From an uncultured delta proteobacterium (GTDB taxonomy: Bacteria > RBG-13-61-14 > DRUE01), in assembly GCA_903930515.1 (NCBI GenBank), contig CAIYYW010000022.1:1-34787 (forward strand): DNA of 34,787 nt. Direction: 5' to 3'. The notes under the pieces are model-generated. The model had not been told where the DNA came from and ran no database searches. It saw nothing but the letters and a program-made list of their open reading frames with translations. Below, piece after piece: positions 13,625 to 19,371 of the stretch; the first letter of the stretch is position 1, and every line of letters starts with the position of its first letter. The position numbers were made by a program, and so were the translations under genes.

Positions 13625-15882
13625 GTTTTGAGAATTATAGAGACGCTCTGAGCCGCAAGCCGGTCTGGCTGGTCAAGCTGCATCTGGACCAATGCGCGAA
13701 TATTTTCCAGCTCGCTCCTTGCGCGGCGACCGGCGCTTCTGTTTGTTATTACACTTACAGCACCTGCCGGGATCGCGAGCATTACTGCAAGGCGGATTCC
13801 ATTTTGAAATTGAGCAGTTGCGATTTTCAGCCCAGGTGGCTCGGGCCGAGCCCGCTCCCGCTTCTGGAAAAAGTCGGGTATGTGCCGATTGAGATTGACG
13901 CGAAATGCAACCTGGCCCGGCGGGGAGAGATGGTCCTGGAGCTTTCGGACGATCCTCCTCATTATTACGCGAACCCGTCCAAGGTTTACGGCGGACTGAC
14001 GATCAGCAACCTGGAAACCGCGGGCAGTTTCTGGAAAAATTTATTGGCGAGGAATCCCAATTACTATCACCGCCTGGCGGAAGTGTATCTCGGGTTTGAG
14101 GGATTGGAGGAGTCGGAGTTCCGGCTCTTTTTCCGGGGACTGATTGAAAAAATAGAATACCGGGAGTTCGGGGTCGCGGTCACGGTCAAGGATTTGCTCA
14201 AGAACCTGGACCGGCTGAGCCATCCCAAAGCGGGCGACAATTGCAAGCTGTCCCAGGATTATTCGGGGGGAGCTACGGTCAAGGTATATCAGGGAGATCA
14301 GCTTTCCGATTGGGGGATCATCAAATCCGAGGGCGGCAACCATATCAAGTTTTCCGGCAAGACCGGCCCGGACCCCCAGGGAATCTGGACCCTCCAGGAT
14401 GCCGCCTTTTGCTTCGGCGGTTCCGGCACCGTCCCCACCGGAAAAATGGTCAAGCAGGGGTTGGTTTACGCCCGGGACAATAACAGTATTGATGAGGGGT
14501 TTTCCGCGGACTGGATCCTGCTGGACTTGATTTGCGAGCGAGCCCGGATCAGCGCGGACTACCTGGAACTGGTGGATGTTGGCGCAACTTTAGGTTCAGG
14601 AATTGCCGCCGACGCAACCTCCATCCCGGTGAGCGACGCGAAATTATTCCCGGACCAGGGCGTGATCAAAATTGATAATGAACTGATCATCTACAAAGGC
14701 AAAAACGGAAACAACCTGGTGATTCAAGGGACCGGCGCGGGGGATTCCGTGCCGCTCTTTTACCAACACTTCCGCGGGGCGTTCCGAACCACCGCGGCTT
14801 CGCACGATTCCGGCGCCCCAATTTATCTCCCCCGGATCACCTATGAGGCGATGACCTGGCTGGGGGGCACTCGCTACCGGGCCGAGTTGGAGGAGCCGAC
14901 CAAGGTCCAGGAACTGTTGAACCGGATTTGCGAGCAGGCCCTGATTCAATGCTGGCAAAACGAGGAGTCCAACATAGAATTCCGCGCCATCTGCCCGCCT
15001 CAGCCGGGCGAGGCGATCAAGGAACTGAACGACCAGGAGCATCTGCTTGAGCAATCGGTATCGGTCCTGGACGACCGCGAACTGCAATCCAGCCGGGTGA
15101 TCGTTTATTACAAGCCCCTGGAGGCCGACCCGGGAGCGAAGCCCAAGGGTTATCAATGCGCGCTGGTGGAAGTGGAAGAAGATATTGAAAATGAAAACTG
15201 GTTGGGCGAGGAGAAGCCGAAAATATTTTTCGCCGACTGGATTTACCGGTCCACCGAAGCAGTGTCTCTCGCGAGCAGGTATTTGTTGAAATATAAGGAA
15301 GGCGCGCGCCAGCTCAAGTTCAGCCTGGAGTTGAAAGACCTGGACCTGGAAGTGGGAAAACTCTTCTGGGTCAAGACCGGCAAGATTCTGAATGAGCGGG
15401 GAGAGAAAAGCCGGCTCCTGTTCCAGGCGCTTAAAAAGCAGTTCCGCTCGGCGGGAAGAATTGAGATTCTGGCCCTGGAGACCAAGCTGGACCTGATCTA
15501 CGCATATATCGGACCGGAAAACCCGGTTTTGAGCGAGACCATCAGCTCCGGAGAAACCACGATCCAGCTTGCGCTTACCGCCAATACCTACCAGGACGAT
15601 GATTTCGCAAGCAGCGGCCAGATCCGGATTGAGGACGAGAAAATCAGTTATGCGAGCAAGGGCTACGACAGCCAGACCCAGGTGCTGACTTTATCCGGAT
15701 GCGACCGCGGCATCCTGGGAACTTCGCCGGTTGAACATAATGCCGGGGTGGACGCTTTGCTTCTTGATTATGGCGCGAGCCGGCCGGCCCAAGATAAATC
15801 GGCCTGGAACAGCGATGAAAATAATCTGCTGGATTCAGATGGAGACGGAGTTGGAGATCGGGAAGGATATTATATTTATTGA
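13621..15882 (+). CDS. Tail hub/baseplate protein (DUF2163/BR0599-like)
   Basis: A 753-residue protein at the hub position of gene-transfer-agent-like and B3-like tails. The N-terminal 70 residues hold six cysteines (25, 34, 42, 49, 56, 67; FQLAPCAATG, YYTYSTCRDREHYC), reminiscent of cysteine-bearing hub proteins such as that of the Rhodobacter capsulatus gene transfer agent, for which an iron-sulfur cluster has been reported as I recall. The middle has repeated beta modules: two stretches (about 320-370 and 640-700: FPDQGVIKIDNELIIYKG and SSGQIRIEDEKISYASKG) are alike. The C-terminus ends with DSDGDGVGD, a calcium-binding loop as in thrombospondin type 3 or EF-hand-like repeats. I chose the ATG at 13621 for its adjacent GGAGGTG; an in-frame start 18 codons upstream lies in a linker. 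Confidence 0.66.
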   Translation: MSFENYRDALSRKPVWLVKLHLDQCANIFQLAPCAATGASVCYYTYSTCRDREHYCKADSILKLSSCDFQPRWLGPSPLPLLEKVGYVPIEIDAKCNLARRGEMVLELSDDPPHYYANPSKVYGGLTISNLETAGSFWKNLLARNPNYYHRLAEVYLGFEGLEESEFRLFFRGLIEKIEYREFGVAVTVKDLLKNLDRLSHPKAGDNCKLSQDYSGGATVKVYQGDQLSDWGIIKSEGGNHIKFSGKTGPDPQGIWTLQDAAFCFGGSGTVPTGKMVKQGLVYARDNNSIDEGFSADWILLDLICERARISADYLELVDVGATLGSGIAADATSIPVSDAKLFPDQGVIKIDNELIIYKGKNGNNLVIQGTGAGDSVPLFYQHFRGAFRTTAASHDSGAPIYLPRITYEAMTWLGGTRYRAELEEPTKVQELLNRICEQALIQCWQNEESNIEFRAICPPQPGEAIKELNDQEHLLEQSVSVLDDRELQSSRVIVYYKPLEADPGAKPKGYQCALVEVEEDIENENWLGEEKPKIFFADWIYRSTEAVSLASRYLLKYKEGARQLKFSLELKDLDLEVGKLFWVKTGKILNERGEKSRLLFQALKKQFRSAGRIEILALETKLDLIYAYIGPENPVLSETISSGETTIQLALTANTYQDDDFASSGQIRIEDEKISYASKGYDSQTQVLTLSGCDRGILGTSPVEHNAGVDALLLDYGASRPAQDKSAWNSDENNLLDSDGDGVGDREGYYIY

Positions 15883-15892
15883 GCGCAGACCG

Positions 15893-15925
15893 TCCTGTCC
15901 ATCCGCCCTGGGCGGATCGACAGGA
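15893..15925. repeat. Strong palindrome between tail genes
   Basis: TCCTGTC and GACAGGA (outer, 7 bp) flank ATCCGCCC-T-GGGCGGAT (8-bp inner stem, 15901-15917), separated by one mismatch. It fills the gap between the hub stop and the next gene. It has no T-run and could be a REP-type insertion or an mRNA-processing hairpin. Confidence 0.55.
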
Positions 15926-15944
15926 TGCGGCACAGGAGGGATAG

Positions 15945-16430
15945 ATGAGCTGGCAAGAAATCGGAATCGGAGAAGTGGACGCGAACAGTCCGGTGAGCAC
16001 GACTTTGATGGGCAAGCTAAGGAATAATCTCTATTGGATTTTTCAACAGTTTTCAAAAGCCACCCTGTTTGACAACACCGACCGGAGCGCGCCCTCCGGC
16101 GGAGAGATTCTCCAGGAATCCGACACCTGGCAAACCATTGAAACCATCAAGGTTTACGCCCCGGACTTTGTCCAATCCATCAAGGCGCGGGTTCGGGCGA
16201 AAATCACCGCGGGATCGGACCGGCAGATGCGCGTGCGCGAGCCTTCCAGCGGGAACAACAGCGATGTTCACACCTTCGCCGGAACTGATTACGAGGAATT
16301 GACCGTGACCCTGAGCAATCCGGACGCGGGGTTGATTGACCTGAATCTCCAGGCCAAGGCGACCTTCAACTCGGGCAATCCGATTTGCCTTGTCCATTGG
16401 GCATTGATCCGCGCCGACGAGGCCAAGTGA
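15945..16430 (+). CDS. Small tail tip or fibre-associated protein, unknown
   Basis: A 161-residue soluble protein with no signal peptide. The start MSWQEIGIGEVDANSPVSTTLMGKLRNNLYWIF resembles N-termini of phage tail proteins that attach to the baseplate (a DA-NSPV-TTLM-LRNN pattern I associate with tail fibre genes). The remainder is beta-rich (IKVYAPDFVQSIKARVRAKI, YEELTVTLSN, IDLNLQAKATFNSG), perhaps a short receptor-binding or knob domain. AGGAGG precedes the ATG. If this is the only fibre gene at the normal place, the LamG protein gene at 4586 may supply the missing long binding domain. Confidence 0.5.
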   Translation: MSWQEIGIGEVDANSPVSTTLMGKLRNNLYWIFQQFSKATLFDNTDRSAPSGGEILQESDTWQTIETIKVYAPDFVQSIKARVRAKITAGSDRQMRVREPSSGNNSDVHTFAGTDYEELTVTLSNPDAGLIDLNLQAKATFNSGNPICLVHWALIRADEAK

Positions 16431-16437
16431 GGGAAAA

Positions 16438-16698
16438 ATGGAAACGGTCTGGATAAATATCTTAAATATCTTTTTCACCGGAGCCCTTGCCGTGCTCGGC
16501 CTGCTCTGGCGGGAAATGAACAAAAAGGTCAGCCACATGGTCAGCCGCGAGCTGTGCCAGGAGCGCAGCGATTGGATCACGCAGCAATTGGAACACCAGG
16601 AGCAGATCCTGCTCCGCACCGAGCAGCGGCTGATCCGGATTGAGAAAAAAATGGCGTATCAAAACGGGGAGGCGGGAAATGAGTTTGATCATTATTGA
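16438..16698 (+). CDS. Small membrane protein with coiled coil, lysis-module type
   Basis: An 86-residue protein with one membrane segment at about 4-24 (WINILNIFFTGALAVLGLLW) and a charged coiled-coil tail (ERSDWITQQLEHQEQILLRTEQRLIRIEKK). Small phage proteins of this shape are found next to endolysin genes, for example XhlA-like hemolysins or holin partners, though XhlA has the membrane helix at the other end. Its 3' end overlaps the amidase start by 20 bases, so the two are probably translated together. Confidence 0.5.
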   Translation: METVWINILNIFFTGALAVLGLLWREMNKKVSHMVSRELCQERSDWITQQLEHQEQILLRTEQRLIRIEKKMAYQNGEAGNEFDHY

Positions 16699-17215
16699 TC
16701 CCGGACACGGCGGAGCCGACCCGGGCGCGGTTGCCAACGGGCTTCTGGAAAAGGACCTGAACCTTGGGATCAGTCTCAAGCTGAAAGAGCTGTTAACCGG
16801 AAGCGGCATCCCCGTACGGCTCACCCGGGAATCGGATCAGGATTTGAGCCTGGAGGCCAGATGTGACACAGCTAACAATTGGCCGGCCGACCTGTTCCTC
16901 AGCGTCCATTGCAACGGCTCTCCCGACCCGCTGGCCCAGGGCCTGGAGATTTTTTGCCATCCCGGAAGCGCGCCCGGGACCCGGCTCGCCCGGGCGATCC
17001 ACCAGGAGCTGCTCCAACTCGGCCGGCGGGATCGGGGGATCAAGACCGCTGAATTCTATGTGCTCAAACATACCCGGAGGCCCGCGGTGTTGGCGGAATG
17101 CGGCTTTATCACCAATCCCGGCGAAGCCGATTGGCTTAAATCCCATCTTGCCGAAATGGCCGGGGCTTTGATGCGCGGGATCAAGAAAGGTCTCTCCGCG
17201 GAACCCTTAAATTAA
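16679..17215 (+). CDS. N-acetylmuramoyl-L-alanine amidase (endolysin)
   Basis: A 178-residue Amidase_3 domain that cuts the bond between MurNAc and the peptide stem of peptidoglycan. Zinc ligands are visible in order: His10 (IIDPGHGG), Glu24 (GLLEKDLN), His77 (FLSVHCN); the catalytic Glu140 is in VLAECGFITNPGE. The protein is the bare catalytic domain without signal peptide or wall-binding module, as expected for an endolysin that relies on a holin, unlike host AmiC, which is exported. The ATG at 16679 gives the standard first strand MSLIIIDPGHGG; upstream codons back to 16640 overlap the previous gene. The holin-like gene follows by 19 bases. Confidence 0.92.
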   Translation: MSLIIIDPGHGGADPGAVANGLLEKDLNLGISLKLKELLTGSGIPVRLTRESDQDLSLEARCDTANNWPADLFLSVHCNGSPDPLAQGLEIFCHPGSAPGTRLARAIHQELLQLGRRDRGIKTAEFYVLKHTRRPAVLAECGFITNPGEADWLKSHLAEMAGALMRGIKKGLSAEPLN

Positions 17216-17234
17216 CCGCAATTCGGAGGCGCTT

Positions 17235-17468
17235 ATGGATCACTGGCTTTTTACCAAGGAGGGGGTTCCTTCCAAAACCGCGTTCTGGTTCTCCTGCACC
17301 ATGCTGGTCACTTTGCTTCTTGTAATCTGTATTACAATCAGGTTTTTGATCGCGCCCGGGCCGGAGCTGGCTGGCGGGCTCCCGGGCATCGCCATGGTGC
17401 TGGGGATCCCGAACGCGATCCTGGCCGGGGCTTATACTTGGGGGAAAAAAATTGATCAGCAAAATTAA
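17235..17468 (+). CDS. Holin-like small membrane protein
   Basis: A 77-residue protein with two hydrophobic segments (about 16-40, FWFSCTMLVTLLLVICITI, and 48-68, GIAMVLGIPNAILAGAYTW) and a charged end KKIDQQN. Size, topology and placement right after the amidase fit a class II holin that would make membrane holes and release the endolysin. GGAGG lies 7 bases before the ATG. The last 17 bases overlap the next gene. Holins have little sequence signature, so this rests on context. Confidence 0.6.
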   Translation: MDHWLFTKEGVPSKTAFWFSCTMLVTLLLVICITIRFLIAPGPELAGGLPGIAMVLGIPNAILAGAYTWGKKIDQQN

Positions 17469-18084
17469 AATCGGAACCGGGATCGCCCTGATCCTGGCTT
17501 TGGCGGCTTTGATCGGAATCTGCTCCTGGCAGCGGAGGCAAAACTCCGCGCTGGTCCGGGAGCAAAACCAAATCCTGGGCCAGTTGCGCCTAAGCCGGCT
17601 GAAGGACAAAATCGCCCAAGCGCCGGCGCAGGAACATAAAAATCTTTCCGCAAAACCGGGGGCGGCCAGGCGAAATCCATTTGAGCCTTGTCCCGACCCT
17701 TGCCAGGTTTGTTTCCAGGACTATCAATATCAACTGGAGGTCAAAGATGAAGCGGGAAGATGGATTTTCAAGGATGAGAATGTTTTTGATGATCAGCCGG
17801 GGAACCTTGCCTTGACCGATAAATTCTGGGAAGAGCTTGAGGGCGCGCAGGCATCAAAGCCAAGCTCTAAAGCAGACCGGTCGGACAAGCTTGCGAGGAC
17901 CAAAAACCGGATCCTGGTCGGCTTTGAGCTGGATCAGGCCAAAGTTGAATACGGCTATTCGCCCCTGGGAATCAAGACCAGTCGGATGGAACTGAACCTC
18001 GCACTCTATTCCTCGCTTTCAATGAGCTATGCTTATCAGCCGCTGGAAGCCCGGGCCGGGGCAGGGATGGAAATAAGATTTTGA
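17452..18084 (+). CDS. Membrane-anchored lysis-module protein, spanin-like candidate
   Basis: A 210-residue protein starting at TTG (GGGGGAAAAAAATTG), overlapping the holin-like gene by 17 bases. One membrane helix at 8-25 (GTGIALILALAALIGICSW) is followed by a helical stretch (SALVREQNQILGQLRLSRLK), a cysteine cluster (CPDPCQVC) and a beta-rich end (VEYGYSPLGIK, RMELNLALYSSLSMSYAYQP) finishing with MEIRF. The N-terminal anchor plus periplasmic helix next to a holin is compatible with an inner-membrane spanin; the C-terminal strands ending in Phe are not usual for one. I do not recognise the family. It is the last gene of the phage cluster, and its stop lies 14 bases from a convergent host gene. 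Confidence 0.45.
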   Translation: MISKIKIGTGIALILALAALIGICSWQRRQNSALVREQNQILGQLRLSRLKDKIAQAPAQEHKNLSAKPGAARRNPFEPCPDPCQVCFQDYQYQLEVKDEAGRWIFKDENVFDDQPGNLALTDKFWEELEGAQASKPSSKADRSDKLARTKNRILVGFELDQAKVEYGYSPLGIKTSRMELNLALYSSLSMSYAYQPLEARAGAGMEIRF

Positions 18085-18098
18085 ATAGATCATTTTCC

Positions 18099-19298
18099 TC
18101 AAGTCGGATTAAAGAAGGGGAAGAAGATGGTGCCGAGTTGTTTCCGCTTGCGCGATCTTCCCTGGGTAATGCATTCCTGGTAAAGATCCTGGTATCTCTT
18201 CCCCAGCGACTCCTGCGAATACAGCTCCCGTTCAAACGGCCTTTGGTATCGGTCCAAATGATTGAGCACTTCCCTGATTTTTTCCGCGAAATCTGCGGGA
18301 TCATCCTTGGCAAACCTTCCGTTCTCGCCGTCCCGGATCAAGGCCCTTGCCGCCATACTGTCCACCGCCACCACCGGAAGCCCCGCGGCGCGCGCCTCGT
18401 AGATCACGATCCCCTGGGTATCCGCGGAGGAGGGGAAGATGAACAGGTCGGAGACCAGATACAGTTCGGGCAATTCTTCCTGCGAAACGAACCCGGTCCA
18501 GATCACCCGGTCTTGCAGGCCCAGCTCTTCCACCTCCCGCTGACCGGGCCGCTTGGCCGGTCCTTTCCCCGCGATCATCAAAGCCAGGTTCATCCCTTGG
18601 TCGGTCAGGATTTTGAGGGCCTGGAAGGCGAGGGGCAAATTTTTCTCGCGTGAGAGCCTGCCGGAATAAAATAAAATCTGATCAAACCTTTCCAACTGCA
18701 ATTTCTCCCGCTGCCGCATCAGCCGCTGCTCCGGCATCCGGTCAAAGCGGCTGAAGTCAATCCCGGTCGGGACGCTGGTGGTTTTAGTGTCCACCCCCAG
18801 CCCCACCAGGTATTGCCGGATCGGCTCGATCGGCGCGATCACCAGGTCGCAGCAATTGCTGAAATTGACCACATAATCCCGAACCTGCTTGCGGACCTGC
18901 TCGGTGTCCATCAGAAAATAATGGGTGAAAAATTCATACAGGGTATGAAAGGTGTAAACCAACGGGGCGTCCAGTTGGTCCGCCAAATCCAGCGCGGCCT
19001 TGCCCAGCAAAAACGGGTGATGGGTATGGATCACATCCGGATTGAAATTGGCGATCTTTTCCTCGATCTCCGCCCGGTCAATAAATTCCAGCGGGATCGC
19101 GAACCGGAAATTGGGGAAGCTGAACGAGGTCACCCGATGCACCTCCGGGGTCTTGCCCTGCTCCTCCAGGCCGTAGTCCGGCGCGATCACCATGGTCTGG
19201 TGCCCCAGCTTTTTCAGGGCGCTGTCCACAAACTCCACCGCCACCGCCACCCCGCTCACCCGGGGAGAATAATTATTGGTGAAGATTGCGATCCGCAT
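18099..19298 (-). CDS. GT4-family glycosyltransferase (diacylglycerol glycosyltransferase-like)
   Basis: A 399-residue GT-B enzyme. The N-terminal domain has IFTNNYSPRVSGVAVAV and VIHTHHPFLLGKAAL; the donor-binding domain has LFYSGRLSREKNLPLAFQAL, WTGFVSQEELPELY and a D-x7-E form of the nucleotide-sugar motif (DTQGIVIYEARAAG), where most relatives have E-x7-E. The pattern is closest to monoglucosyl- or monogalactosyl-diacylglycerol synthases and to mannosyltransferases of lipid or LPS assembly; the acceptor is inferred. It probably acts at the inner face of the cytoplasmic membrane. It is divergent to plsB, which also works on glycerolipids. The basic C-terminal tail (GRSRKRKQLG) is short and unusual. 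Confidence 0.85.
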   Translation of the reverse strand: MRIAIFTNNYSPRVSGVAVAVEFVDSALKKLGHQTMVIAPDYGLEEQGKTPEVHRVTSFSFPNFRFAIPLEFIDRAEIEEKIANFNPDVIHTHHPFLLGKAALDLADQLDAPLVYTFHTLYEFFTHYFLMDTEQVRKQVRDYVVNFSNCCDLVIAPIEPIRQYLVGLGVDTKTTSVPTGIDFSRFDRMPEQRLMRQREKLQLERFDQILFYSGRLSREKNLPLAFQALKILTDQGMNLALMIAGKGPAKRPGQREVEELGLQDRVIWTGFVSQEELPELYLVSDLFIFPSSADTQGIVIYEARAAGLPVVAVDSMAARALIRDGENGRFAKDDPADFAEKIREVLNHLDRYQRPFERELYSQESLGKRYQDLYQECITQGRSRKRKQLGTIFFPFFNPT

Positions 19299-19307
19299 TG
19301 GGAAATA

Positions 19308-19335
19308 ATTATAGCAAAATCTTCGGGTCCGGCAA
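19308..19335 (-). promoter_or_regulatory. Candidate sigma-70 promoter giving a leaderless mRNA
   Basis: On the minus strand, TTGCCG (19335-19330) and TATAAT (19313-19308) are separated by 16 bases. Transcription would begin about 7 bases after the -10 box, within a few bases of the GT4 ATG at 19298, and there is no ribosome site. The transcript is therefore probably leaderless. Confidence 0.5.
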
Positions 19336-19371
19336 AATTGGTATTTATGGTTTTTCTGTTAAACTTTTAAT

